Assembly (NCBI RefSeq): GCF_014698475.1
Contig: NZ_JACJTB010000002.1
Coordinates: 124,001-188,000 of the forward strand
Direction: 5' to 3'
From: Nostoc spongiaeforme FACHB-130
Lineage (GTDB): Bacteria; Cyanobacteriota; Cyanobacteriia; Cyanobacteriales; Nostocaceae
Length of the DNA: 64,000 bases
Every line of letters starts with the position of its first letter. Position 1 is the first letter of the stretch. Made by a program: the position numbers and the translations under genes. Positions 1 to 8,406 of the stretch are shown here, piece by piece. The notes beneath the pieces were generated by a model, which had not been told where the DNA came from, did no database searches, and saw only the letters and a list, made by a program, of their open reading frames with translations.

Positions 1-944
1 TTGTACAGTGGCGGTTAGGATTAGGGACACTGCGTTTGCGCTTTGATTTTCAATCACCCGGTGTTCAAGAAGTAATCAGAATTATGACTCCGGCAACCAT
101 TTCTTCAGGTATGATGCCGATCAACTTCGCTACAGTTCTTTACTTTGCTAGTCCGATTCCGGGTGCGGCGGCGGCCTTTAACTACGCCAACTTGCTTGTC
201 CAAACACCTTTAGGAGTTATTTCTAACATTATTTTGCTGCCTTTATTGCCGATATTTGCCAAACTGGCTGCACCAGACAATTGGCCAGATTTAAAATTAC
301 GTATCCGTCAAGGATTGTTACTGAGTGCTGTGACTATGCTGCCGCTAGGAGCGTTAATGGTAGCTTTAGCTGCACCTATTGTTCAGGTAGTTTATCAGCG
401 TGGTGCTTTTAAGCAAGATGCGACACAGCTAGTATCATCCTTACTGATTGTTTATGGCATAGGGATGTTTGCTTATTTAGGGCGTGATGTGTTAGTGCGG
501 GTTTTTTATGCTTTAGGAGATGGGCAAACGCCGTTTCGTATTAGTACTTTTAACATTTTCCTAAATGCCTTCTTAGATTGGATATTAGTACAACCCTTTG
601 GCGCACAGGGTTTGGTGTTAGCAACTGTTGGTGTGAATTGCAGTTCAATGTTAATGCTGTTATGGTTGCTAGACCGCAAGTTAAATGGTTTACCTTGGCG
701 GGAGTGGAGTGTACCGATTTTTGGGTTGACTGCGGGTAGCGTTGTGGCTGGGTTTGCCAGCTATGGGACTTTGTTTGGTTTACAGCAGTTATTAGGTACA
801 ACAGGTTTAATAATTCAGTTAATACAGTTATCAATTGCTGGTTTAGTTGGTTTAGTTGTGTTTGGTGCGATCGCTTCACTCATGAAAATCCCCGAAGTTA
901 GTAGTTTTGTAGTTAGGATGCGCCAGCGTTTCTTCAAAAAATAA
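1..944 (+). CDS. murJ: Lipid II flippase MurJ (MviN), 3' part
   Basis: This is the C-terminal part of a MOP-superfamily flippase that moves lipid II across the plasma membrane for peptidoglycan synthesis. The frame is open from base 3, so the gene begins outside the window; the apparent TTG start at 36 is internal. About 314 residues are visible, and full MurJ is roughly 500-540. Visible signs are a string of long hydrophobic segments, the cyanobacterial stretch AAAAFNYANLLVQTPLGVIS near the start, RGAFKQDAT in a loop, and a basic C-terminus (RQRFFKK). It ends 140 bp before a co-oriented outer-membrane protein gene with its own ribosome site. Family assignment is firm from the conserved pattern; only the missing 5' end is unknown. 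Confidence 0.9.
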   Translation, partial: VQWRLGLGTLRLRFDFQSPGVQEVIRIMTPATISSGMMPINFATVLYFASPIPGAAAAFNYANLLVQTPLGVISNIILLPLLPIFAKLAAPDNWPDLKLRIRQGLLLSAVTMLPLGALMVALAAPIVQVVYQRGAFKQDATQLVSSLLIVYGIGMFAYLGRDVLVRVFYALGDGQTPFRISTFNIFLNAFLDWILVQPFGAQGLVLATVGVNCSSMLMLLWLLDRKLNGLPWREWSVPIFGLTAGSVVAGFASYGTLFGLQQLLGTTGLIIQLIQLSIAGLVGLVVFGAIASLMKIPEVSSFVVRMRQRFFKK

Positions 945-1084
945 TTCTTGATTTGGTTCACCCAACTGGGTGAAGGATTTTTCACCCATTCGGCTACCTG
1001 AGTGTAGGAGGGTAAAACGAGTTAAAAAAGCGATCCTAGTAGTAGAGAGCATTGATTGCACTCAACTCTAGTGGAGAGAAACTT

Positions 1085-1597
1085 ATGAAACTCAGAACTT
1101 TAACTACTTCTTTTCTCGTAGTTGCTTCTATTGTCCTCTCAGCTGGAATTGCGGCTGCTCAAACTGCTGGTACTAACGGTAGTTACATTGGTGCTGGTAT
1201 TGCAGCAGGTGCTACTAGTGGTGGACGAGGAAATGATGATGCTCAATTTGGTGGTAATGTCCAAGGACGTTATGCCATACCTGATGCACCTGTCTCACTG
1301 CGAGGAAGCGTGTTATTCGGTGGTGATACAACTGCCTTTATGCCGATTTTGACTTACGATGCGGCGATCGCCAAAAATACTAACGTTTACTTAGGTGGTG
1401 GTTACTCATTTTTGGCTGATGAAGGTCGCAACACCCCATTAGGTAATCGCAACGCACCTGTAGTCACCTTGGGTTTAGAATCGGAAGTTAGTAAAAACGT
1501 TATTGCCTATGGTGATGCTAAATGGGGCATTGACGCTTATCGAAACAGTGATGCTGATGCTGTTAGCTTCCAAGCAGGATTAGGCTATCGTTTTTAG
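1085..1597 (+). CDS. Small outer-membrane beta-barrel-like protein
   Basis: 170-residue exported protein of unknown function. The start at 1085 is chosen because GGAGAG lies about 7 bases upstream and a clean signal peptide follows (MKLRTLTTSFLVVASIVLSA, cleavage likely after AAA-Q at about residue 25). An in-frame start at 1052 would add 11 residues with no signal logic. The mature part is alternating polar and hydrophobic beta strands rich in Gly and ends in a terminal Phe (GLGYRF), as outer-membrane barrels do. The sequence pattern (SYIG near the start, VSLRGSVLFGGDT, GLGYRF) resembles the C-terminal domain of the SLH-fasciclin protein at 39951-41639, so it may be the standalone form of that barrel domain. 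It is probably monocistronic. A role as porin, adhesin or assembly factor cannot be told. Confidence 0.75.
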   Translation: MKLRTLTTSFLVVASIVLSAGIAAAQTAGTNGSYIGAGIAAGATSGGRGNDDAQFGGNVQGRYAIPDAPVSLRGSVLFGGDTTAFMPILTYDAAIAKNTNVYLGGGYSFLADEGRNTPLGNRNAPVVTLGLESEVSKNVIAYGDAKWGIDAYRNSDADAVSFQAGLGYRF

Positions 1598-1724
1598 GAA
1601 GTCTAAAGTGTAAAACCAAATAACAAGACTTACACAGTACGAAGCAAAATCAAAGGTTGAGATGAGAGGTAGAGTATACAGCGTATTTTGGGTAAATGAG
1701 GTACAAGCTTAAAACCCAAAACTA

Positions 1725-1754
1725 TGTAGAGACGTTACATGTAACGTCTCTACA
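1725..1754. repeat. Perfect 30-bp palindrome, dispersed repeat
   Basis: Starts TGTAGAGACGTTACA and is its own reverse complement over 30 bases. A diverged copy lies at 6899-6928. It sits between the convergent barrel gene and histidine kinase gene, where it could act as a bidirectional transcription stop, although no T-run is attached. Confidence 0.7.
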
Positions 1755-1818
1755 TTATTTTACGAATAAGCACAAAACCATTTATTTTGATATCTACTGC
1801 CTGCTGAATCATACTGTA

Positions 1819-3543
1819 TCATTCCTTGATAGTCAGAGGTATTCGTACTGTGAAGGTTGAACCTACTCCTGGCTGACTTTTCACCCAAATCTCACCACCC
1901 ATCATCTGACAAAAATGACGACTGATGGCTAAACCTAGTCCAGTACCACCATATTTTTTAGTGGTGGAATTATCCCCTTGGATAAAAGGTTGAAATAATT
2001 GTTGCTGTTGATGATGTGTCATCCCAATACCTGTATCAGCAACAGTAAACGCAATCATCCCCAAGGGAGAATCTGATGATGAGTTGGATTTTTCACTTTT
2101 AACAGTGAGGGTGACTTTGCCGTTAGTCGTAAATTTAGACGCATTACTTAACAAGTTTAAAAGTACTTGCCGCATTCTTGTTTGATCGGCATACATTGTA
2201 CCTAGCTGTTCATCGTAGTCCACTTCTAAAATGTTGCCATTTTTTTCAATGGAAGGCTTAATAGTCAACACCAGATTATTAACCAGATTGGTAATTTCAA
2301 ATGTCTCTGGATAAAGAGTCATTTTCCCCGCTTCAATTTTGGATAAGTCGAGGATGTCGTTAATCAATTCTAATAAGTGTCTACCTGCGGAATTGATTGT
2401 TTCTAAATCGGTAATAAAGTCTCCTGATAAGTTTAAATCTGTAGCGTCATCTTGCAGTAATTGGCTGAGTCCAATGACTGCGTTTAATGGTGTACGTAAT
2501 TCGTGGCTGACGTTAGCTAAAAAGACACTTTTAGCTGTGCTGGCGGCTTCGGCTAGTTCTTTTGCTTGTTCTAGTTGTTTTGTGCGTTCTGAAACTCGCT
2601 CAATCAACCGATTTAATGATTTGGCTAATAAACCAATTTCATCTTCGGTGGTGACGGGGGCGCGTAAATCAAAGTTAGATTTACGGGCGACTTGTTCAGC
2701 GACTTGAGTAACTGTAATGACTGGTTCGGCGATCGCTCGACTGGTGCGCCATGCGATAATAGCTGCGATCGCTACCGACACCAGCATACTCACCATCACA
2801 ATTAATCTTTCAACGCCTTTTGCCTGTTCTACATCGATTTGCCTATCTTGTTCTTGATTTTCGGCAGTTTGCAGAATATTCGTTAATTTCTCCGCAAGAC
2901 TCTCTAATCGCATGGCGGTTTCACCACGCATAATTTTTAACAACTGCTCTCGGACTACAACAATTTTCTGTGGCTGTAGCGGCTGTTTCTCGGTTTTTTT
3001 TAAGACCGCTTCTATTTGGTCTACGTAGGATTTTAAGTTAATTGTATAGTCTTCCAATAAAGCCTGTAAATTAGCACTGGTCGCTGCTAATTGCATCGGC
3101 TTTCTTTCGATGAAATTGTCAATTTTTTGCTCTAAATCTTCAGCTTTATTAACATCCCTTAAAAATTCTGTTTTCTTAGTCAGCAGTTGTTGAGAATCTT
3201 CTAATACTGCTACTAAATTAGAACTATGTAATTGCGCTCCTACTACGGCATTTTTATAGTTAGTTAGTAGTTGGCGTTGTTCTTGAGCTTGATTAAACTG
3301 CCTAATTTCTCTTCCTCGGTAGTAATTGGCAATTACTAGACCAGTAAGTGAGCCAAAAAAACCAATACCAATAGCTACAAAGTAGCCATAGCCAATTTTT
3401 TGATGTATCCGCCAGGAACTAGCTTTGAGTTTCCCACTGGAGGGAAATTCGATTGTGGGCAGTTCTTCGCTTGATGAATCTTTGGCTGGCATTTTTTTGC
3501 TTTCTGAATTACTGTCAATTGGGTTAGGCTTGTGAGTTTGCAT
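1819..3543 (-). CDS. Membrane sensor histidine kinase (HAMP-HisKA-HATPase)
   Basis: 574-residue sensor kinase. Two membrane segments (about residues 52-74 and 247-265) enclose a roughly 170-residue, mostly helical extracytoplasmic region. They are followed by a HAMP linker (about 266-318), a coiled coil, a dimerisation domain with phospho-acceptor His347 in [14 protein letters not shown], and an ATPase domain with N box [12 protein letters not shown]1 DTGIGM and G2 [10 protein letters not shown]. There is no receiver domain, so it should phosphorylate a separate response regulator; none is adjacent, which makes it an orphan kinase. The signal is unknown. The helical sensor resembles four-helix-bundle sensors by length and character only. 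It converges on the barrel gene at 1085. Confidence 0.92.
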   Translation of the reverse strand: MQTHKPNPIDSNSESKKMPAKDSSSEELPTIEFPSSGKLKASSWRIHQKIGYGYFVAIGIGFFGSLTGLVIANYYRGREIRQFNQAQEQRQLLTNYKNAVVGAQLHSSNLVAVLEDSQQLLTKKTEFLRDVNKAEDLEQKIDNFIERKPMQLAATSANLQALLEDYTINLKSYVDQIEAVLKKTEKQPLQPQKIVVVREQLLKIMRGETAMRLESLAEKLTNILQTAENQEQDRQIDVEQAKGVERLIVMVSMLVSVAIAAIIAWRTSRAIAEPVITVTQVAEQVARKSNFDLRAPVTTEDEIGLLAKSLNRLIERVSERTKQLEQAKELAEAASTAKSVFLANVSHELRTPLNAVIGLSQLLQDDATDLNLSGDFITDLETINSAGRHLLELINDILDLSKIEAGKMTLYPETFEITNLVNNLVLTIKPSIEKNGNILEVDYDEQLGTMYADQTRMRQVLLNLLSNASKFTTNGKVTLTVKSEKSNSSSDSPLGMIAFTVADTGIGMTHHQQQQLFQPFIQGDNSTTKKYGGTGLGLAISRHFCQMMGGEIWVKSQPGVGSTFTVRIPLTIKE

Positions 3544-3990
3544 TCCTCAAATCTCCTCGCCCTTCCGCAAAAATCGCCACATCAATTCCATCTTTAAAAT
3601 TAAATTAACTGGTGATTAACACCTACACAATTTTTTGTAAGAAGCAGCGTAAATAATTATTCTTTAAATAATTGCCATGACTTTATTGTATTTAGGTGAT
3701 TTTGATATGAATGTATACAAAAACACTGAAAAACGATAAAATTCCGTGTTTACATATAATCAATACTTCTTTATGGTAAAGCTTATGCTGAAATTTTATC
3801 TTTAGGGTTACGGTTTTTGAAACCTAGTTAATATCAGGTATGTTTTAACTACTAGATACACTGTACTTATTTTTAATCTTGTCTTGTACGATGGAAATAC
3901 TTAAATGCCAGACAGATTAATTCATCTCGCATCTTAGCATCGATCAGTAAGATTCTCAAACAATTTTGGAAGTTGGATAGCCTGGAGACT

Positions 3991-4033
3991 AAAAAACCTC
4001 TGTCTTGCTACTCAAGTAATGGAAAGACAGAGG
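3991..4033 (-). terminator. Rho-independent-type terminator downstream of metK
   Basis: On the minus strand, CCTCTGTCTT (4033-4024) pairs perfectly with AAGACAGAGG (4006-3997) across a 17-base loop, followed by a run of six T (complement of 3996-3991). It lies about 107 bases beyond the metK stop. Stem plus T-run is the standard intrinsic terminator form. Confidence 0.7.
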
Positions 4034-4101
4034 AATTTCTATATGGGGCTTACGTAAAGGGATAGTCAATGAAGACTGGGTGAAGGGATATGGGGGAGCC
4101 A

Positions 4102-4135
4102 GTCTCTACAGAAAATCTTTGTGCGTAAGTCTTCA
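4102..4135 (-). repeat. Dispersed GACTTACGCA-type repeat, copy 1
   Basis: On the minus strand, just after the metK stop, the text begins GACTTACGCACAAAGATTTT and goes on to a GTAGAGACTGG block. Related copies lie at 17436-17473 and 51391-51427. All three sit within a few bases of the 3' end of a minus-strand gene. At this locus a matching end in the opposite orientation (ACGTAAGCC on the minus strand, near 4050) suggests an element of about 85 bp. Confidence 0.5.
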
Positions 4136-4140
4136 GATTA

Positions 4141-5403
4141 CTAGGCGATCGCAGTTGAGCGCAACTGAGTAACTGCTTGCTTCAACAATTCGGCCTTGTC
4201 GGTTTGTTCCCAAGGCAAGTCTAAATCATTCCGTCCCAAGTGACCGTAAGCCGCGATGTCCTGATAAAAACGTCCGCCTCTTTCACTTGGTAAGTTACGT
4301 AAGTTGAAGCTATGAATAATTCCTGCTGGACGTAGTTCAAAGTTTTGTTTGACTAATTCCAACAAAATTTCATCATCTACTTTGCCAGTCCCAAAGGTTT
4401 CTAGGAGAATACTAACTGGTCTAGCTACACCGATTGCATAACTCAACTGCACTTCGCATTTTTCTGCCAAGCCAGCAGCGACAATGTTTTTGGCTACATA
4501 ACGCGCCGCATAAGCCGCAGAACGGTCTACTTTTGTGGGGTCTTTGCCAGAGAAAGCGCCACCACCATGACGGGAATAACCGCCGTAGGTATCAACAATG
4601 ATTTTTCTGCCTGTCAAACCAGAGTCACCTTGCGGCCCACCAATCACAAATTTACCCGTGGGATTGACTAAAAAGCGAGTTTCTTGATCAGGCTTGATAG
4701 TAATATCACTAAAAACAGGCTCAACCACTGCTGTCCAGAGGTCTTGCTTAATTTTAGCTTGCACTGCGGCTTCATCAGTGATTTCCCCAATTGTAGCTGT
4801 GTGCTGTGTGGAAATCAGGATAGTATCAATGCCTACGGGTTTACCATCTTCGTAGACTACGGTTACTTGAGTTTTGCCGTCGGGACGCAGGTATGATAAT
4901 TCGCCTGTTTTGCGGACTGCTGCCAGTCGGCGGGCAATGCGGTGTGCCAAACTGATGGGTAAAGGCATCAGTTCTGGAGTTTCGTTACAAGCAAAGCCAA
5001 ACATGATACCTTGGTCACCAGCCCCAGTGGTATCGAATAGTTCTTCACTATCTTGTTGGCGGGTTTCATGGGCAACATTTACACCTTGGGCAATGTCAGG
5101 TGATTGTTCATCCAATGCTACAATCACGCTGGTGCTGTTAGCAGAAAAGCCGTTATCTGCATCAACATAGCCAATTTCAGCGATTTTTTTGCGAGCTAGA
5201 TGCACATAATTGACATTAGCTTTGGTAGTAATTTCACCAGTAATTAACACTAAGCCCGTATTAACTACTACTTCCGCAGCTACGCGACTGCTGGGGTCTT
5301 GTGCCAGTAAGGTATCAAGAATCGTATCTGAAATTTGATCGCAGATTTTATCTGGATGTCCTTCAGTTACTGACTCGGAGGTAAATAAATAGCGTCTAGA
5401 CAA
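4141..5403 (-). CDS. metK: S-adenosylmethionine synthetase
   Basis: 420-residue enzyme that makes S-adenosylmethionine from methionine and ATP in the cytoplasm. Family signatures are all present: [16 protein letters not shown] at the N-terminus, [10 protein letters not shown], and the P-loop-like [20 protein letters not shown] place the start at the TTG at 5403 (product begins [10 protein letters not shown]) because a perfect AGGAGG lies 8 bases upstream. The longer reading from 5433 would translate through that ribosome site and add ten residues absent from the family. No SAM-responsive riboswitch is evident upstream. The gene stands alone and ends in its own terminator at 3991-4033. Confidence 0.97.
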   Translation of the reverse strand: MSRRYLFTSESVTEGHPDKICDQISDTILDTLLAQDPSSRVAAEVVVNTGLVLITGEITTKANVNYVHLARKKIAEIGYVDADNGFSANSTSVIVALDEQSPDIAQGVNVAHETRQQDSEELFDTTGAGDQGIMFGFACNETPELMPLPISLAHRIARRLAAVRKTGELSYLRPDGKTQVTVVYEDGKPVGIDTILISTQHTATIGEITDEAAVQAKIKQDLWTAVVEPVFSDITIKPDQETRFLVNPTGKFVIGGPQGDSGLTGRKIIVDTYGGYSRHGGGAFSGKDPTKVDRSAAYAARYVAKNIVAAGLAEKCEVQLSYAIGVARPVSILLETFGTGKVDDEILLELVKQNFELRPAGIIHSFNLRNLPSERGGRFYQDIAAYGHLGRNDLDLPWEQTDKAELLKQAVTQLRSTAIA

Positions 5404-5812
5404 AGAGATTTCCTCCTGTGAGAGTATAATCACTGACTAAATAAAGTATTTAGTTCAGCTAATTATTTCTAGAATCATACCAATCTTGACACATTCCGTA
5501 GTAAGTGTATTTTTATATTTTTAAAAGAGATAATCAAATTTGGGTATTTGTAAAGGAATTAATAATTAAATATTTAAGAAAGTCAGCCCGGTACACTCCC
5601 TAACCTGGATTTCTCTCTTGTGAGAAATCCAGGGGTGTGGGAGGGGTGGGAGGTGTGGGAGGATGGTGAAGAAATCTTTCCCCCCCACACTTCCCCCTCT
5701 CCCCTCTCTCCTCACACTCCCCACACTCCCCACCCATACGTGAGAAATTCGGACTAATCTTTCATCCCTATATTCCCCTAAAATAAGGAGCGAGTAAGCG
5801 TCAATAATTATT
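5404..5812. other. Intergenic region between divergent metK and GT9 genes
   Basis: 409 bases that contain the promoter areas of both divergent genes and a large foldback repeat at 5605-5752. The AAGGAG at about 5785 lies too far from the ATG at 5813 to be its ribosome site. Confidence 0.6.
5605..5752. repeat. Large foldback repeat (family shared with 27204-27332)
   Basis: Begins with a hairpin (GGATTTCTC ... GAGAAATCC), continues with a G-rich run (GTGTGGGAGG units), the shared core GGATGGTGAAGAAATCTTTC, then a C-rich run that complements the G-rich one, and ends TGAGAAATTCGG. The copy at 27204-27332 has the same order of parts but shorter G and C runs. It is non-coding and resembles a miniature mobile element or mobile RNA hairpin. 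Confidence 0.75.
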
Positions 5813-6772
5813 ATGCGAGTAGTAGCCCTTGTACCTGGCGGAATTGGCGACCAAATTCTCTTCTTTCCGACTCTAGATAGTCTGAAGCGTTATTATCCCG
5901 ACGCTCAGATAGATGTCGTTACGGAACCCCAGTCAAAGGCTGCCTATCGAGTGAGCAAGTCTGTTCACGAGGTACTGACCTTTGATTATAAAGATCGTAA
6001 CAGTCTAGCAGATTGGGGTAACTTGGTAGGCACAATACGCGATCGCGAGTATGATGTCGCCATTGCTTTTGGGCAAAGCTGGTTAGTGGGACTAATGCTC
6101 TGGTTAACAGGGATTCCCATGCGGATTGGCTTTCAAGGCAAAGGAGCCGTGTTTCTGACTCATACTGTGCCGTTTAATCCATCTCAGTATGTAGCGGCGG
6201 CGTATCACGAGTTGCTAAAACCATTGGGTATAGCCACACCCGTACCAGAGTTAGCAGTAAATGTCCCAATACCCGACATCGACTGGTCACAAAATGAGCA
6301 AAAACGTCTAGGCGTAAATGACACAGGCTACGTCTTGATTTATGGAGGGGTTGATGCAGGCTCACGGGGGAAAGGTGCTGAGAAAATCTATCCGGTTGAG
6401 CATTGGCAGCCAATTATTCAAGAATTTCAACAAAAACAGCCAGATATGTCTGTAGTTGTGATTCAAGGTGCTGATGATGAACAGTTTGTGCGATCGCTCC
6501 GCGAATCCTGTCCAGAAATCAAAGTCACATCTCCTGATAATACAGGTAAGTTGACAGCTATGATTGCCGGTGCAAACCTAATGCTGTCTACCGAAAGTGC
6601 GCCATTACAGTTGAGTGTTGCGGTTCAGACTTATACTATTGGTCTGTTCGGCTCTTCAGATCCAGGTAAACTGTTACCAAAAAGTGAAAAATTCCTTGCT
6701 ATTAAATCCCCCTCTGGGAAAGTAGCAGATATTTCACCCACAACAGTTTCTGAAAAAATCTGGGGCGGCTAA
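5813..6772 (+). CDS. Glycosyltransferase family 9 (heptosyltransferase-like)
   Basis: 319-residue cytoplasmic, membrane-associated GT-B fold transferase related to ADP-heptose:LPS heptosyltransferases. The N-terminal MRVVALVPGGIGDQILFFPT is the typical GGIGD acceptor-side loop. The C-terminal half has the donor-side elements YVLIYGGVDAGSRGKGAEKIYP and a late LTAMIAGANLMLSTESAPLQ, which matches the family pattern of an Asp/Ser-Thr-x-x-x-HxA segment with His replaced (STESAPLQ). That change could reflect a different donor sugar. Length fits the family. It is monocistronic and divergent from metK. A likely role is in lipopolysaccharide or other cell-surface glycans; the sugar is unknown. Confidence 0.85.
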   Translation: MRVVALVPGGIGDQILFFPTLDSLKRYYPDAQIDVVTEPQSKAAYRVSKSVHEVLTFDYKDRNSLADWGNLVGTIRDREYDVAIAFGQSWLVGLMLWLTGIPMRIGFQGKGAVFLTHTVPFNPSQYVAAAYHELLKPLGIATPVPELAVNVPIPDIDWSQNEQKRLGVNDTGYVLIYGGVDAGSRGKGAEKIYPVEHWQPIIQEFQQKQPDMSVVVIQGADDEQFVRSLRESCPEIKVTSPDNTGKLTAMIAGANLMLSTESAPLQLSVAVQTYTIGLFGSSDPGKLLPKSEKFLAIKSPSGKVADISPTTVSEKIWGG

Positions 6773-6837
6773 TTTCATTATTAACTTGTAAGCTAAACCA
6801 CATCTAGTTTGCATAACGGAAATGCCAATAACTCTTG

Positions 6838-6861
6838 TGGGGTGGGCATCTTGCCCGCCCT
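6838..6861. repeat. Hairpin repeat GGGTGGGC...GCCCGCCC
   Basis: GGGTGGGC, loop ATCTT, GCCCGCCC about 65 bases after the GT9 stop codon. It could stop transcription of that gene, although no T-run follows. The same GGGTGGGC start is seen in the hairpin at 36254-36313. Confidence 0.5.
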
Positions 6862-6898
6862 AATTATGCAATTTAAATGTGTAACAGCTTACCAATCA

Positions 6899-6928
6899 TG
6901 TAGAGATGTTGTATACAATGTCTCTACA
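6899..6928. repeat. Diverged copy of the TGTAGAGACG palindrome
   Basis: Same outer arms (TGTAGAGA ... TCTCTACA) and same 30-base length as the perfect palindrome at 1725-1754, with changed inner bases that still largely pair. Confidence 0.6.
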
Positions 6929-7012
6929 ACAGTAATAAATTAATACTGTTTAGTTAAGATAATGAGAGTTAATTTCTCAATTTCTACTCTACCTATCAGA
7001 GCATGAGAAAGA

Positions 7013-7075
7013 TTTGGGGGATTCTCCCCCACGCCCCCGATTGGGGGACGGTTGCGTCCCCCAAACCCCCTCCAA
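7013..7075. repeat. C/G-rich foldback repeat
   Basis: Alternating blocks CCCCCGATTGGGGG and GGGGGACGGTTGCGTCCCCC form two hairpins side by side. Non-coding; likely one of the genus-wide intergenic repeats. Confidence 0.55.
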
Positions 7076-7250
7076 AATAATTTTTTCGTTTTTTGTTGAG
7101 TTATATGCCTTGCCTGCACGTTAGGCTTAAAATTCATGTTTTATAACATTCGTGCAAGAAGTCTAGTGGTATGGCGGTAGTCAGATATGTTAGGACAATT
7201 TGAAAGCTTGAATACCAGGAAGATTAAGACTTTTTCTCCTGCCTTCTGGA

Positions 7251-7291
7251 GACACTTGCGTGGGCGGGTTTCCCGACTTGAGCAAAGTGTC
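7251..7291. repeat. 41-bp palindromic repeat, copy 1
   Basis: Begins GACACTTGCGTGGGCGGG and ends GAGCAAAGTGTC. The ends pair (GACACTT/AAGTGTC) and the middle forms CGGG-TT-TCCCG. Two further copies lie 8 bp apart at 12147-12187 and 12195-12235. Length is exactly 41 in all three. Confidence 0.75.
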
Positions 7292-7334
7292 GTCCTCCTG
7301 CCTCTTGCCTTCTGCTATAAATGACATAAAAATT

Positions 7335-7362
7335 AACCCCTCCTGATAACTTAGGAGGGGTT
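7335..7362 (-). terminator. Terminator of the PRC-barrel gene
   Basis: On the minus strand AACCCCTCCT pairs perfectly with AGGAGGGGTT over an 8-base loop, followed by AATTTTTATG. It begins about 5 bases after the stop codon of the gene at 7368-8348. Confidence 0.75.
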
Positions 7363-7367
7363 GAAAA

Positions 7368-8348
7368 TTAATATCCGCCTTCTTCTTCGTATTCTGGCTG
7401 CCTTTCTTTGACTTTTTTGGGAATGTTCACGGGTTTTGGTGCATCTTCCCAAGCGTCGCCTTCTACATCGTCGTCATAATCGTCGTAATCGTCGGTGTAG
7501 GCTTTGGTTTCGTACTTGGGCGGTTGTTGATATCTGTCGCCGCCTGTGGCTTCGCTCCAGTTATCTTCTTCGTCGTCTTCTTCGTAGCGGATAGACTCAT
7601 ACTGTCGCGCTCGCATGACTTCGCGCCGTGGTCTTTCTTCTTCTACGTAGTCTTCGTTCCATTCTTCTTCCCGCGCTACGGGTTCGGGGGCGCGGACTTT
7701 CGGCTTGGGTGGCTGTAATGGTGTGCCGCTTGGTAGCTGATTTGAAGGTGCAACTGTGCGTGGTGCAGAATAACCATATTCTTCTTCTGCATCCCGTTCC
7801 CAAGGTGGTTTGCCGATACCTAAACGTTCTAAAACGCCTACTGTTAATTGGGTTGTACGTTCTTCGGCTCCTTCAAACACAATTAATCTGCTGGGGCCTG
7901 TGCTAACAACTTCGTCGATGGAAATTTCGTAGGTGCTGAGAAATTGGTCGGGAATTTGCGGTACTCCCAAAGAAGCAATAATTATTGAGTGCAGCTTCCC
8001 TGAGATACCGTCAAACTTAAAGCCCCGCACTCTACCTAAGACTTCACCTGTTTCTGTAATTACTTCCCAGTTAATCAGATTACTGAAAGCTTCAATTTCA
8101 ATATCTTCGATGACATCTTCGTTATCAACCAGGATGGCATCACCAATTTGGTTGATACTACTAAGGTACATATAGCGTGGCAGTCCAGAGATAGAGATCA
8201 GGCTGTCTCGTAAACCAAGAGCCACAACCTCCCTTTGATCGATATCAACCCAGATTTGATTCACAATCCCTAGCCGCTTGGCGTTGTCGCGGGTAATCAC
8301 CTGAGTATTTAATAAGTCGGAACGCCTAATTATCTGTTCAGAGGTCAT
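7368..8348 (-). CDS. PRC-barrel domain protein with acidic tail
   Basis: 326 residues. The N-terminal half appears to hold two PRC-barrel domains in tandem: residues about 5-80 (RRSDLLNTQVITRDNAKRLG ... VVALGLRD) and about 85-175 (NWEVITETGEVLGRVRGFKF ... ISIDEVVS). PRC barrels are small beta folds known from photosynthetic reaction centre subunit H and the RNA-maturation factor RimM. The C-terminal half (about 190-326) is low in complexity, very acidic and Pro-rich, with many E, D, Y and R (for example YDDYDDDVEGD), and is probably disordered. It lies 58 bp downstream of smc on the same strand, so it may be cotranscribed. The function is unknown; the tail suggests a scaffold or charge-based partner binding. 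Confidence 0.8.
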   Translation of the reverse strand: MTSEQIIRRSDLLNTQVITRDNAKRLGIVNQIWVDIDQREVVALGLRDSLISISGLPRYMYLSSINQIGDAILVDNEDVIEDIEIEAFSNLINWEVITETGEVLGRVRGFKFDGISGKLHSIIIASLGVPQIPDQFLSTYEISIDEVVSTGPSRLIVFEGAEERTTQLTVGVLERLGIGKPPWERDAEEEYGYSAPRTVAPSNQLPSGTPLQPPKPKVRAPEPVAREEEWNEDYVEEERPRREVMRARQYESIRYEEDDEEDNWSEATGGDRYQQPPKYETKAYTDDYDDYDDDVEGDAWEDAPKPVNIPKKVKERQPEYEEEGGY

Positions 8349-8406
8349 TCTATACCGAGTCCTGATCTCGAATCCGGTTTATCTATACACTATTATTAAC
8401 AAAGAT

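Larger units (their letters stand above)
3544..4140. other. Intergenic region between metK and the histidine kinase
   Basis: 597 bases, AT-rich, no credible coding frame. It holds the metK terminator (3991-4033) and, at about 4050-4135, a copy of a dispersed repeat of the GACTTACGCA type. The kinase upstream region (about 3544-3700) shows no promoter motif that I would defend. Confidence 0.6.
6773..7367. other. Repeat-rich intergenic region
   Basis: 595 bases made almost entirely of short repeats: hairpin 6838-6861, palindrome 6899-6928, C-rich foldback 7013-7075, the 41-bp repeat at 7251-7291 and the terminator of the PRC-barrel gene at 7335-7362. A 65-codon minus-strand frame (6940-7137) runs through these repeats and is not believed. 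Confidence 0.7.

Noticed and set aside
5404-5500. SAM-responsive riboswitch upstream of metK
   Set aside because: The leader is short and AT-rich; I see none of the paired elements that such riboswitches need. Not excluded for a diverged type.
6940-7137. A 65-codon minus-strand frame
   Set aside because: Runs through C/G-rich repeats (GRNRPPIGGVGENPP) and lacks a ribosome site.
7524-7906. Overlapping plus-strand frames inside the PRC-barrel gene
   Set aside because: They mirror the low-complexity acidic tail of the real minus-strand gene and have no signals of their own.
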